Part shown: piece after piece, positions 46,089-57,463 of the stretch
Numbering within the stretch: the first letter of the stretch is position 1
Layout of the letters: each line of letters begins with the position of its first letter
Assembly: GCF_041260155.1 (NCBI RefSeq)
Contig: NC_091934.1
Location: forward strand, 43,602,398 to 43,666,397
DNA length: 64,000 bases
DNA from: Ptychodera flava
Taxonomy: Eukaryota > Hemichordata > Enteropneusta > Ptychoderidae
Reading direction: 5' to 3'
Made by a program: the position numbers and the translations under genes
Notes under the pieces: generated by a model
Database searches by the model: none
Seen by the model: only the letters and a program-made list of their open reading frames with translations
Told to the model about the DNA's origin: nothing

Positions 46089-46259
46089 CCCTTTGAGCAC
46101 CAAAGTCATTTTTGTCGCCCTTATGAAATATGCCAAAGTCAATTTTTTTCAAAGTTTGACAAAATTTTGATAAAAATCTGTAGCTAATGAAATGTGATAT
46201 CCTTTTGGTCCACAATTAACCAAAAAATTACAGAAAAATTCATAAAAATTGGTAAGGGG
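46089..46259. mobile_element. 171-bp piggyBac-like MITE in intron 2 of copy 3
   Basis: The ends are CCCTTTGAGCACC and GGTAAGGGG. TTAA is on the right (46260-46263) and GTAA on the left; copies 1 and 2 have a single ATTAAGCACAG here. CCC-starting ends with TTAA targets are typical of piggyBac. Confidence 0.7.
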
Positions 46260-47152
46260 TTAAGCACAGAATGGCTGTTTCAACCTAAGGCAACGCTGCA
46301 GCGAAAAGAACAAAGTTATTTCTGTAAATTAAAACATGCCCACCATTAAGGGACAAAGCCGCTATTTTTGGAGCTTTTGTTTGTTTGATGTGAAGAGTTG
46401 TTTGGGCTGTTTGACTACTTGAAACACAGAAATACAATTGTACTGAACCTCTACTTGCAGCCAGACAAGTTTAAACTTGTCGTGGAGATTTCTAGGTTTT
46501 TTACCGTAAAATTAGCTACAGCGTACAACTCTGACTGTGCATGACTAAATGCTTATATACTGTTACATAAAATTTGGACCTGATGCAAGTTTTCGTTATG
46601 ATATCTTGGTGTTGCGTTTCATATGGAGAAGGATACATATAGCAGCATATACAGCAGCTTTCACTTACATTGTGGCGACATTTATTGACATAATAAATCC
46701 GGATAAACACCAGGTTGGGATATAGAAGTAGTTCGTTTCGTCTTGAGGTCAAGAACAAAATCATCTATTTGCATTCAGCAAAGAAATACGTGTTTACATT
46801 GCTTAAGTTGTAGGCCCATATTTTGTAAAGTGTGCGACTTCATATATGCAATGAATTCTTGTATCAAGTAAAGGTTACCAGATATGAACTGTAAATGCTC
46901 ACGTGTTTCATTATATATTGCAGTTATGTGTAAATTTGAACATTTGCCACATGTTTGCAACTTCATTGAAAGTATTATGATCAACATAATAAACAATATT
47001 CACCACAGATTAACTCTATAGGGCATTAAGTATTCAAATATGTAATTAGCTGAAATAAAAATAATTAATTTCTTTGACTTCTATCATTGTATCACCACTT
47101 AATATAGCAAGTGTATTGCCTTTGGTCAAGTCCTTCAAACTACCGGTATATA

Positions 47153-47298
47153 CAGTGTTTTTGCTAAGGGCGGTAAGTAGGTAAATGTTACCAGGGTTCC
47201 CCTTGGTATATCAATATAATCAAATAGAGGGACAGCAGCAATGTTACCGGGGTTCCCAAATCATTTACCAATATTCCCCAACCTTAGCAAAAACACTG
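47153..47298. mobile_element. 146-bp hAT-like MITE nested in the Helentron-like element
   Basis: Perfect 17-bp ends CAGTGTTTTTGCTAAGG and complement. Inside, CCAGGGTTCCCCTTGG and CCGGGGTTCCC form further inverted pairs. The flanks are TATATA-rich, so the 8-bp duplication cannot be defined. Confidence 0.7.
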
Positions 47299-47329
47299 AT
47301 ATATTCCAAACTTTGAAAGCTCATTAGAT

Positions 47330-48240
47330 GTGCAAACTATAAATTAGCTGACATGAAAACTTAAGTGCGAAATGACTTCCAATATTGGTATAACCTGGTA
47401 TAATCATCAATGTACATAGCATGTTATGCCAACTTTGATCAAATAAATCCAAGTATATATCCCTAATTAGGAAAGTTCATTAAATACACACATTAGGAAT
47501 TGGCTGAAGCAAAAATGCTTAATGCCTTTCAATAATGTTAGCCTACATAATAGTATCTTTAATGTACATAGCAAGTTTCATCAATTTTGGTCATGTAAAT
47601 TCAAATATATATCGCTAATTTCAAAAATTCATTAAATATGCAAATTAGGAGATGGATTAAGTAAGAATGCTTTATGACTTTCAATAATGTCGTATCGTAG
47701 CATCTTTAATGTACATAGCAAGTTTTGTCAACTTTGGTTTAGTCAATACAGATAAATATCCCTGATTATGAAAGTTCATTAGATATGCAAATAAGGAATT
47801 GGCTAAAGTTCAAATGCATAATGACTTTCAATAATGTCCTATCATAGTATCTTTAATGTACATAGCCCATTTCATCAACTTTGGTCTCGTCAATTCAGAT
47901 AAATACCCCTAATCAGGAAAGTTCATAAAATATGCAAATTAGGAATTGGCTGAAGCAAAAATGCTGAATGACATTTAATAAAGTTCTATGATAGTATCTT
48001 TAATGTACATAGCAAGTTTCATTAATTTTGGTCATGTAACTTCAAATATATATCCTTAATTTCAAAAATTCATTGAATATGCAAATTAGGATTTGGATGA
48101 AGTAAAAATGCTTAATGACTTTCAATAAGGTTAAATCATAGTATCTTCAATATGCATACCAAGTTTCGTCAATTTTGATTGAGTGAATTCAGATATATAC
48201 TCCAAATTAGGAAATTTCATTAAACATGCAAATTAGTAAT
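47330..48240. repeat. ~147-bp tandem core repeat of the Helentron-like element
   Basis: About six units, judged from CATTAAATATGCAAATTAGG-like motifs at about 47479, 47631, 47781, 47931, 48071 and 48218. Each includes TATCTTTAATGTACATAGCA. Confidence 0.85.
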
Positions 48241-48680
48241 TGTCTTTCACGTCACCCCTTAATATCTTTCAAGATGATATATCTTGATGTGATCAACATT
48301 TGTAGCGAATCTCATCAAATTGTGTGCAGTCATTGTCAATATATATCAGTTTTTTGTAAAATCATTAATTATGCAAATGAACAAAAAGTAAGCAAGCCAC
48401 ACCCACCAAAAACTAATCAGTTCTTGCCATTTGCAAACTGAATCTATGTACCGGATTTGATTCTGATCTGATGAGCCGTTTTTGAGATATTGAGTACAGA
48501 GACAGACAGACACACACACAGACACACAGACACACAGACATTGCTGCGACATATGCTCAGGTGTGTCAACACGTGAGCAAAAAATGAGCGACGTTGTCCC
48601 TTAAATCCTGTGTTTATAATCACATCTTCTGTTAATAAAATACTTGTTCATCTATTCCAGGTTTTTAACGTTTTTCTTAT

Positions 48681-49398
48681 TGTGACATAGCCACTAGATA
48701 GTTAATATTTTATCACTCGAATTTAGCTTCGACCAATGACAATGACTGTGACCTATTGTAACCCCTTCTGCACGTGGGGCATCGTGAGAACGATTCCCTT
48801 GTTTCTCTTCGAGACTCTCTGATGTAACCGTTCATCCGCTTTTTGCGAACGTATTGTTTTGGCAACAGCTTGAGTCATTAACACCAACCGGACACTTAAG
48901 GAAAACTTCCTACGTTATGTTGACAGATGTACTGATGGGAGCGACCTTCCTGTCTTTCACTACTGCCGACTCTCTTTTAGTTAATTATAGATGCTTACCA
49001 AAGGCATGACAATATGCAGATTTAGAGACGATTTAAGTTGTACACTTTCTGGACAGAGAGACACTTCACTTCTTGACGCATTCCTGTACAGAGACGTAGA
49101 CGCTCTGAGACTTTGACACACTGACCTCAGTGAGAAGCCCAGTCTATTTGACTGTGGTGGACCATGTCTTTGTAGAATCTATTGAGACGCCCCGGACGAC
49201 ACTGACCGTGACCGACGCCTATTATTAGACTAGTGTGAGACATAGAAGTTTTACCGTGTAACTCATGTTACTCAGCTGAATAAAGTGCAACGACTTAGAG
49301 TATATTTGTGTACCAGTTGCCGTCTCTACTGCCTGACGTTCCACGCCACAGAGTGTACGTATCCGACAATAGCTATATCACAACCACGCTACGTGACA
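48681..49398. mobile_element. lone LTR of an LTR retrotransposon (fossil)
   Basis: 718 bp starting TGTGACATAG and ending GTGACA, flanked by TTAT. It contains an AATAAA signal in its right third. It is absent from intron 2 of copies 1 and 2, so it post-dates the split of the array copies. The internal region is gone, leaving one LTR. Gypsy-type is the likeliest family from the 4-5-bp duplication. Confidence 0.6.
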
Positions 49399-49513
49399 TT
49401 ATAATTGTATCACAGCTTGATTGAAAAGATATCGTAAATTGGCTTAACTTCTGAAATGTGCACCAAATCATATTTTAACAAAGGAAAATATTGTAACTTT
49501 TCTTCGACTACAG

Positions 49514-49707
49514 GTTCACGTGACTGCCTCGGTTCTCAGCTGGCAAAGATGGAAATGTTCCTCTTTCTGACACGACTCATCCAGCAATTCCAATTTAAGT
49601 TCCCGGATGATGATATCATTCCGTCTACTGAAGGTCCTTTTGGCTTTGTCCTCGTTCCTGAGAAGTTCAAAATTATTGCAGTTGATAGAACCGTAGACGA
49701 CATATAA
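49514..49707 (+). CDS. P450 copy 3, exon 3
   Basis: 194 bp; heme-loop half G-SRDCLG and C terminus ending VDDI and TAA. Undamaged. Confidence 0.88.
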
Positions 49708-51573
49708 TGAATTTTAAAAAATATCAGAGTACGTGTTATTCAGTATAGAATAGTAAAACTTACTAACGCCGGGTACAAAATTTAGGAATTGACTATTTGC
49801 AAGATTATCCTCAAATACACAACAACAACAACAACAACAACAACAGCTTACTTCTCGCAAAAGACGAATCTCTCAACTCTATCATTATGTTTACATTTAA
49901 GGTAGTACAAGTATCGCAGGTAAAACAAACTTTTTCTAAAACTTTCCTCAACGAAACTTTCAACCACTTACCAAATCACGAATAAAAATCAGGAGCCAAC
50001 GTGCAAAGTTTGGTACTAGAGAAACAAATTACCGAACATTTACTGATATTAGAATTTCAAAATACCCGCCATCCTTATGTTAACTCGACGGGGAAAATAT
50101 ATTTTTTTGATTTTCGAGGAACTATGCCTGTGAACATTATTCTTACTCAAGGATTTTAAAACAAGCCCTCACAAGCGGTAGACGGGATAATCTTGTAAAA
50201 CTTTGAGAGTCCTGATACGTGTCCGCGGGGTGCATTCTAACATAATCAACAAACTTACATTCCAATTTACCGATCAAGCGACATAAATTTCCTGCAAGGG
50301 TTAACGGCTTATCTTCGATAGGGCGAAATACTAACGATACTTTGTGTACTTTCGTCATACCTGATACTTAAAACAAAGAAACCTGTCGGGAAAGCATTAG
50401 GAAGCTAACATAAAACTTGAAGTTGAACGTCATCAGCTTATTTGGTCCATATAACGATAAGGTCAATATCAGGGCCAAGATCAGTGTCAGAGCTATACCG
50501 GTCTTTCGGTACATTCATTTTATCTGAAAACTGCTTTCTATCAGGTTCACGGATGTCAGAGTCGCTGACCTTATTTATTATTTAGTGTCTGTATTTTAAT
50601 GGTATCAATTGATATATAAGCACTTTGAATTTTACCAAAAAATCTTTACATATCTTCACGTCTTTAATGTAGTTCACAGACAATACTAAAGGAATGAAAG
50701 CAACTGCATGATTTCTGTCTACCTAAAGTGTACACTTTTGAGTAACAGCTTCAGCTAACGAACTTGTTGGCACGGGATTGATGAGATCACCTATTCAGTG
50801 TTGACTCCACTCACTAATAATATTACGGTATGGACGTGTCATCAGATGAACGTCATTCAGGCATAATAATTATATATCGTTGTTTATTTAACCGGATTCA
50901 TTTTCTGTTGTATTCGTTATTATTCCTGATATACTTTCAAAATTTCGATTTTTGAGTAAATAAAGACATTGACATTACAGAGTGGAATCAATTACAAATC
51001 GAAATAATCTTCACGTCTTCCTTCAGCTTTTAGAAGCCAAACCAAATATTTTTTGTTGGAACCAATGGAGAGTTGTATCTTTGTTCATGTTTGTCAATAA
51101 AAAAACGGTGTTTATTTGTTTTGGTTTTTTTTGTTTACAAGTATCGTCAATAAATGATACGTTCACAAGTTTCTACTACAATTCCACACATATGAAATAA
51201 AACACACCCCTCCTTTGCCATGAGGAGTGAGCATTCATGTGTGTCCACCACTCTCTCCGAATACTCACACTTTGTAATAAGTCATTGGAAAGGTGAGTAT
51301 TCAGAGATAGCGATATGAATCCCCTAGACAGGTGTTAGGTCAATGTCAGCATAACTGATGAATTTTTCGTGTGGGCAAGTCCACTGAAATTTTGGGTTAA
51401 CGATGAAATTAGCGCCCTCAGTGGTGTTTTTGCCAAAATCCATGCTCATTGTTATGATTTCCATGGGTTCTTTAACTCCTTGTATTTCCACGGAATGCTA
51501 CAGTCATCTTTCACAACACTCTGCCTTTTTGATTCAAGCAGGCAATTATCTTTACAAAAATACTTCAAATTAA
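49708..51573 (+). other. 3' flank of P450 copy 3
   Basis: The longest preserved version of the shared downstream flank: a CAA microsatellite (49820-49845), AATAAA at 49981, then the blocks also found at 1300-1600 and 9700-10930. No coding exon is seen. Confidence 0.7.
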
Positions 51574-51741
51574 AGGGACAAAGCCGGCCATTTTTTCATG
51601 AATTTTGTTTGATACGAGATACTACTTATATTTTTTGATATGTTGAAAGATACTGAATGAATAAGTGATCATGCATATATTCGACTCCGGTTTTAGACAA
51701 ATTAAATGAAAAAATGAATAAATGGTCATGAATTTGTCCAT
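51574..51741. mobile_element. TTAA foldback, internally deleted copy
   Basis: The left arm AGGGACAAAGCCGGCCATTT is present and most of the right arm is gone. TTAA is intact on both sides (51570-51573 and 51742-51745), which shows what the original target was. Confidence 0.75.
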
Positions 51742-51745
51742 TTAA

Positions 51746-52104
51746 TGAAGAGGGTTCAATGACTTTCGGTATAGTCAAAGTACCCAACTGGTTCTCTTGT
51801 AAATACAGTTGAGAAATAATCTGCAAGTATTTCAGATTCCTCGACATCGTCAGTGGTCAAATTGTAAGAACAAGATCAACCACGGAGGGCTTGTCAGATA
51901 CTCTGCTCCCAATTGATGAAGTGATGTGTCGAAATTGGAATGAAAAACTATCAAAGACTGTCTTCAGAAATTTGAAATTGTCATTGTTTTCACTTAATAT
52001 ACATTTACCAGTTTTGCGAATCAATGTATCTGTGATTAAAGTCTCTTGTAATTAATAGAGGAGAATGGTATTTCTCTGTCAGTTCGGTTATGAGATGATT
52101 GATG
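51746..52104 (-). mobile_element. LINE fragment (paralogue of 11263)
   Basis: The minus strand reads LYLQENQLGTLTIPKVIEPS and the preceding endonuclease end, as in the other spacers. Confidence 0.6.
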
Positions 52105-52146
52105 TTGTTGTTGTTGTTGTTGTTGTTGTCGTTGTTGTTGTTGTTT
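52105..52146. repeat. (GTT)n microsatellite
   Basis: About 14 GTT units with one GTC interruption. Confidence 0.95.
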
Positions 52147-53086
52147 GCTGTGCGTAATGAATGAATGCTTTATTTCACCAGATGCTTCATAGTATGTACA
52201 ATAATGAAAATTATCAGAAAACTCTGTATTACTGAAATTGTACAAAGTCAAAGAAAAGAAAAGAACATTGCAATATTGTAAAATCTGGTGGGGGCCATGA
52301 AAATAGTCTAAAAGGACTAGTCGAGTTCATGGCCCGTGAGTATACTAATAACTATTCGGTACAAGCTTAAGTGTGATGGAGGATAGAAACAAACACAGAT
52401 TTAATGTAAATTCAGTAAGTGATGTTTCAATGCAGACTTGAAAACTTGTCTACTTGACAATTGTTTGAGATAGTCAGGAAGCGAATTCCAGTGTTTCACA
52501 GCTGCATACCTAATGTTATGTTGTGAAATTGTCAAATTTGAGCCTGGAATACGAAATTTTCAACTTGTGTTAATCGTGTTGGATACGAGTGCTTTGGAAT
52601 CTCAAAATAGTGTTCAACTGTATGAGGAAGATTGTTATGTTTCAAATCATAAACAAACATACAAGTACAATATTTACTCAGTTTGTAGATATCTAAAATA
52701 TTCAGTTTGTAAAACAGAGGTTCGGAATGAGCAATGAAATGAGAAAGGTAATTGAGCGAACAATCCGTTTCTGAAGGCGAAAAATTGGCTCTAAATAGCT
52801 GGAAAAAGTGTTTCCCCCCCAGATTTCCAAACAGTACATTATATGAGGTAAGATAAAAGCATTATATAGTTGAATGAGAATGGATTTTGGAACATAGTGT
52901 CTTAGTCGTGTAATGATACCAATTTTGGGTGTAATTACTTCAATGACCTTTCGTATATGATATTTCCATGACAAAGATGAATCTATTGTAACTCCTAAAT
53001 AGCTTGCACAGAAACTTGTTCTATTGTATCATTCCCAATTGACAGATTTCCTTCAAATGTGGTGTTTCGCTGTGGTGTCTTTATGA

Positions 53087-55057
53087 TCATATAATTGGTT
53101 TTGTCAACGTTGACTGTGAGTTTGTTGGCCATACACCAACTGATAATTTCGTTAATTTGGCGTTAATTTGAGTAAGATTTACATTCTGGGTACGTAGAGA
53201 TTTAAAAATATTTGTATCATCTGCAAAAAGTCTACAATTAAAATAGTCTGTTGAATTACAAATATCGTTAATATATACCAAGAATAAAGTCGGACCCAGA
53301 ATGGAACCCTGCGGTACACCACATTTGATTTGCCTGTAACAAGAAGATTTACCATTGACAATTACAAATTGATTACGATTTGTTAAATAACTATGAAATA
53401 ACTTTAGTGATGGACCTCGCACTCCATAATGATGTAGTTTGTGAAGAAGGATATCATGATCTATAGTGTCAAAGGCTTTTTTCAAATCAACAAAAATACC
53501 TAATGTTACATAGCCAAGGTCCATCTTCTCTATAAGATCAGCAACAATGTCAGCGAGGGCAACTTTAGGACTGTATTTTTTTCGAAATCCATACTGCGTA
53601 TCAATTAAAATATCGTACTTATCAAGAAAAGAAACCAGTTGTTTGTTGATAACTGCTTCAAAAATTTTACTAAAGACGGGCAGAATTGAAATTGGCCTGT
53701 AATTACCAACATCAAATGGACAACCTTTTTTATAAAGAGGGGTAATTTTTGCAACTTTTAGACTATCAGGAAAAACACCATTTGAAATCGAAAGATTGAT
53801 AATATGCGAAAGAGGGCCAGCGATATACTCAGCAGCATGGATAGTCAAAAGAGGATGAGTAAAATCATAACCAGGTGTTTTTGAGGAATCCAGGGAGAGT
53901 ATTTCTTTCATAATGTCTCCTGGAACAACTGGTTGAAAAAAGAAAGAATTGCTACGACTCTGCTTCAAATAATTCTGGAAATTGATATCAGTGGAAATTT
54001 TGGACGCCAAATTGGGCCCAATATCAGAGAAATACTCACAAAATTCATTTGCAATATCTGTACTCTCTGTTATCACCTTGCCGCCAATTTCACTGAGTTC
54101 TAATTTGTTTGGGGCCATACTACTCCCATTATTTCTATTGAGAATTTCATTTATAACATTCCATGTTTTCCCTGAATTCCCACTTACAGAGTTTAATTTA
54201 TTACAATAATACATTTTCTTTGCGTGTTTTAAAACCTTTGTTAAAACATTACGGTAATTCTTATATATCATTATATTATCATCGTTCATGGGACGCTTCT
54301 TACTCTTTGAGAAAAGCAAATGTTTTTTCTTGATAGAAATAAGCAAGCCTTTTGTTATCCATGGTTTCCGAATTGACTTACTACGGTGTTTTTTTGTCGT
54401 CAAGGGTACATGTTTCATAGCAATAGCGTGAAATTTTTCATGAAATATATTGTAGGCATCATTCGCATCACTGCAATCATACACTTCCTGCCATGAAGTA
54501 CTACTCAAGTCAGTCAAAAAGGACTCACGATTGTAACTAGAAAAATCGAAACATGTGTGTTGCGTATGCTGTTTGAATACATGCTTCAACCCTTTTACAA
54601 TTGCAAAAATGGACAGGTGATCTGAAATGTCAGTTTCGATGGAACCGCATTCCAGAAAGTGATCTGTTATATTGGTAATCAAGTGGTCGATTGTTGTACA
54701 TGTATTATCAGTTATCCTGGTTGGGGTGTTAATTACTTGATGGAAGTTATACGAATTCAAAAGTGTTGAATAAGAAGTATTTGAAAGAGACGATGAAGAC
54801 GTATCGATATTGAAGTCTCCAACAATTATGCAATTTTTGTCTTTCGATGAAAGGCATTCAATGACTATCTCAAAGCTTTCAAGAAAGTCAGATGTCGGAG
54901 TATTCGGCTTTCTATAAACTACACCAAAGACAACATTTTTCTTTGCAATTGTAACTTCAAAGAAAAGTGACTCACAGCTTGCAATATGCAAATTAACCAT
55001 TTGTGAGTGGGCAAGTGAGGAATGGATTGTACATTGCGACACCTCCACCCTGGCCAC
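53087..55057 (-). CDS. LINE ORF2 main frame: endonuclease C-part and reverse transcriptase
   Basis: A 656-codon open frame. Endonuclease blocks are GDFNID and SDHLSIFA. Reverse-transcriptase blocks are YRPISILPVFSK, GFRKKYSPKVAL, FVDLKKAFDTIDHDIL, CGVPQGSILGP and FADD (catalytic aspartates present). The N-terminal endonuclease part, with HLNIRSL and LSETWLN, is in the overlapping frame 54993-55343, and the post-RT part (SWKYHIRKVIEVITPKIGI) is at 52702-52974. It is the polyprotein of a retrotransposon, not a host gene. Confidence 0.9.
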   Translation of the reverse strand: MARVEVSQCTIHSSLAHSQMVNLHIASCESLFFEVTIAKKNVVFGVVYRKPNTPTSDFLESFEIVIECLSSKDKNCIIVGDFNIDTSSSSLSNTSYSTLLNSYNFHQVINTPTRITDNTCTTIDHLITNITDHFLECGSIETDISDHLSIFAIVKGLKHVFKQHTQHTCFDFSSYNRESFLTDLSSTSWQEVYDCSDANDAYNIFHEKFHAIAMKHVPLTTKKHRSKSIRKPWITKGLLISIKKKHLLFSKSKKRPMNDDNIMIYKNYRNVLTKVLKHAKKMYYCNKLNSVSGNSGKTWNVINEILNRNNGSSMAPNKLELSEIGGKVITESTDIANEFCEYFSDIGPNLASKISTDINFQNYLKQSRSNSFFFQPVVPGDIMKEILSLDSSKTPGYDFTHPLLTIHAAEYIAGPLSHIINLSISNGVFPDSLKVAKITPLYKKGCPFDVGNYRPISILPVFSKIFEAVINKQLVSFLDKYDILIDTQYGFRKKYSPKVALADIVADLIEKMDLGYVTLGIFVDLKKAFDTIDHDILLHKLHHYGVRGPSLKLFHSYLTNRNQFVIVNGKSSCYRQIKCGVPQGSILGPTLFLVYINDICNSTDYFNCRLFADDTNIFKSLRTQNVNLTQINAKLTKLSVGVWPTNSQSTLTKPII

Positions 55058-55389
55058 ATTCCCGATTACATGTGTACAGCTGATATGATGGCAGTTGAAA
55101 AAGTGACTGATTTACATTTCTGTTCAACCATGTTTCTGACAATGCAATTACGGGAAAATTGTGGTGTAACACATTCAACAAATGAAGACAGTCATCAAAA
55201 TGCTTACTAAGAGATCTAATATTTAAATGGAATACTGAGATCGTTGAAAGTTTGTCATTTTGATTTTTACCTTGATTAAACTCGTCGACAGTGTATGAAG
55301 AACAATCGTACTTGATAATGTGATCTTGTGAGTTGGAGTCCATAAAACAAAAACAAAAAAGTTACTCTTGGTGTTCGATTTATACGGTT

Positions 55390-55853
55390 AATGTTCTTCA
55401 GTGATGGTATCATGATGACTTCAGAGCTGCTATCTTTACGCGTAAAAATCTTGCCGTTGCTGGTCCAGATGTATTTCCAATTCAGTTGTTTTTCTTCTTT
55501 CATTTACTTGCTGAAAAAGGCGCTTCGCTGTCGTGGTCAAGTTCTCGTTTACGTAAATATTGTTGGTACTGTTTCCCAGATGGAGTTGATGTGGCGTCTT
55601 GCCTCTAAGGTGTTTCCGAGCATAGTAGAGTTGATTTCTTGTAGATCTTCTGACAAATCTGACAATGATAGGTGGTGGTGGCGGCGAAGACTCTTCCCGG
55701 TTGTGACTTTGGCGTCTTGGCAGACGATGGCTAATGTCTATGTCGTTTTTAGTGACATCAACACCTACAGCCGCTGAAATTTTGATGACAATATCATCTG
55801 TGTTTTCATCATTTTGCTGTGGAATACCGTGAATTTCGATATTTTTTCGATAT
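55390..55853 (-). CDS. LINE ORF1 fragment
   Basis: Reading the minus strand from 55853 gives YRKNIEIHGIPQ, then ENTDDIVIKISAAVGVDV and a DISHRLP-like block. This is the RRM-containing nucleic-acid-binding ORF1 protein common in L1-, CR1- and L2-type elements. It lacks its start. Confidence 0.65.
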
Positions 55854-55915
55854 AATAGAAGTAGGACTTCAATAAATTAGACAAAAACGTATAGTATCTG
55901 TCTGATGTCTCTCTC

Positions 55916-56455
55916 GTTAGCTCGTGTGTTCACATACGTGAGCAAACATCGAAGCAATGTCTGTCTGTCTGTCTGTTGGTGCGATATCTGTAGAACGGCT
56001 AATTGGATCAGAATCAAATCTGGTAAAAAGATTATGTTTAAGAATGGCAAGAATTGATCAGTTTTTAGTGGGTGTGGCTTGCATATGTTTTGCATGTATA
56101 TGTATATCCCCCATGTTTTGCATATGTTTTTCATTTGCATAATTAATTATTTAAGAAAAAACATTGAGACATACATTGAGAACGGCTGAATAGATTTGGA
56201 TGAAATTTGCTACGAAAGTTGGCCACACATAGATTTACCCACTGTGGAAGGCATAAAAGGGTGACATCAAAACTAATTGCTATATTGCATATTTGATGAA
56301 CTTTCCTTATTTGGAATATGTATCTAAATTTATCAAAATTGACGAAACTTGATATTTATGGGGGATATACATCTGAATTGACTCGACCAAAGTTAAAGAA
56401 ATTTGCTATGTACATTAAAGATAGCATGATGTAACATTATTGAAATCATTACAGT
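55916..56455 (-). mobile_element. Helentron-like (HINE) element (paralogue of 11744)
   Basis: Stem-loop, GTCT microsatellite and reverse core repeat as in the other spacers. Confidence 0.55.
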
Positions 56456-56572
56456 GGTCTGCGTTGACCAATTGGCATTAGACGAACTAGAACATATTGT
56501 CTAAATCGGGGAGTTTTCAACATTGTCAGGGGCAATTATCACCTAGGCGGTAATATGATTCTATCATATAAG

Positions 56573-56933
56573 AATCACCTCTGCAAAAGTTGAAACATTG
56601 TCTAGCAGAGTTGTATTTTTTACATAATTCCGTCACATGAAAGTTTGGTGTTTAACATTGTCTAGCAGAGTTGTATTTTTTACATAATTCCGTCACATGA
56701 AAGTTTGGTGTGTTGTAAAAACACTTGCTTATTTATTAATGATGCATGTGTGTATTTTGTCAGTTTAAAAATTTGTAAATGCGAAAATCTGTACATTTGA
56801 TAATACTAAACCTGACAGTAAGTGATACGACCTGGACAGTTAGCGGGCTGTGCATGGATATGTGTAGTGTGGCGTTGTTTTGACTATATCCGATTTCCTT
56901 TTAGACGATGTTTCAACTTTTGCAGAGTTGATT
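56573..56933. mobile_element. 31-bp-TIR element (paralogue of 12406)
   Basis: Same ends as at 12406, without the SINE-like insertion. It carries an extra 60-bp tandem duplication (56592-56711). Confidence 0.6.
56592..56711. repeat. 60-bp tandem duplication
   Basis: Two adjacent, virtually identical 60-bp copies starting at ACATTGTCTAGCAGAG (56595 and 56655). Only this spacer has it. Confidence 0.9.
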
Positions 56934-57463
56934 TGTGACCGACTGATAATGCTGCCTAGCTGACAGTTACCGTTACTAGCGTCGCACTCGTATATAGGGG
57001 GAATTACGAGTTGAGGTACCAGTCTGGATCGTAATGCTTTTGGATGCGTAATGCTTTCAAGATGTAGATTATAACACAACCTTGTACTTTATGACAAGAT
57101 GGCGACCGTGTCGTTCACCGTCAAAGGTCTGATCTCAAGTCCTTCTAGTCTAAGCTCTCTACAAAGTTAAATACATATCAAGACTTACATAATTACAAAA
57201 GTTATCATGTGGTAATTTTCCTGCCAGTCTTTGATAGTTTCTTAAGATTAAATATGATCACACCATGGAATATCCCGTTCTCGATTGTTCTTATTGAAAT
57301 CTTAACCAATAATTAATTAAACTATCACACTATCTCTTATCTGCTTCTCGTACGATCTGAATCAATAACCTTCACACGCCTTGGCCACGTGAGGGACTCT
57401 TCGAGATAAAATCTCTACAGGGAGGGGCGTTACACTAGGGCTGGCTGGTAGTTACGCCTGGCA

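Larger units (their letters stand above)
46878..48580 (+). mobile_element. 1.7-kb Helentron-like (HINE) element in intron 2 of copy 3
   Basis: It is inserted between A and A of GGTTA/AAAATGAGCG (empty sites near 8970 and 29727) without target duplication, as expected for T/T insertion on the other strand. From left to right: TGCTCACGTGT subterminal end, 147-bp tandem core (47330-48240), CCACACCCACCAAAAAC and GATTTGATTCTGAT blocks, GACA/CA microsatellite (48501-48540), and the terminal stem-loop GCTCAGGTGTG..CACGTGAGC. No Rep/helicase coding, so it is non-autonomous. Confidence 0.65.
32791..49707 (+). pseudogene. cytochrome P450, CYP2 clan, copy 3 (nonsense codon, giant introns)
   Basis: Exons are 32791-33115, 45091-46071 and 49514-49707, with the same sizes as copy 2 and intact GT-AG sites. 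Exon 2 has TGA at 45228-45230 where the other copies have CGA (Arg155), a C-to-T change at a CpG. Everything else, including AGTETSATT, the ExxR and the SRDCLG heme loop, is preserved, so the damage looks recent. Intron 1 is 12.0 kb because of an 8.04-kb insertion, and intron 2 is 3.4 kb because of a TTAA MITE, a Helentron-like element and a lone LTR. A start downstream of the stop would lack the membrane anchor and the C-helix, so it would not give a normal P450. Confidence 0.85.
52160..55853 (-). mobile_element. 3.7-kb LINE (CR1/L2-type), nearly full ORF2
   Basis: It is inserted in the spacer between GTGCGTAAT and AATAGAAGTAGG; the empty sites at 11676 and 31132 read GTGTGTAATAGAAG. The minus strand carries, 5' to 3', a partial ORF1 (about 55853-55390, NIEIHGIPQQNDENTDDIVI), the endonuclease, reverse transcriptase and a post-RT domain. 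It ends in an ATTC-type 3' tail. ORF2 has about three frame breaks, near 55050, 53150 and 53000. Because ORF1 is cut at its start, the insertion is 5'-truncated. It is the youngest-looking LINE in the window. Confidence 0.88.

Noticed and set aside
47330-48240. Regularly spaced repeats resembling an array such as CRISPR
   Set aside because: The units are about 147 bp and abut each other without unique spacers, in an intron of a eukaryotic gene; they are the core of a Helentron-like element.
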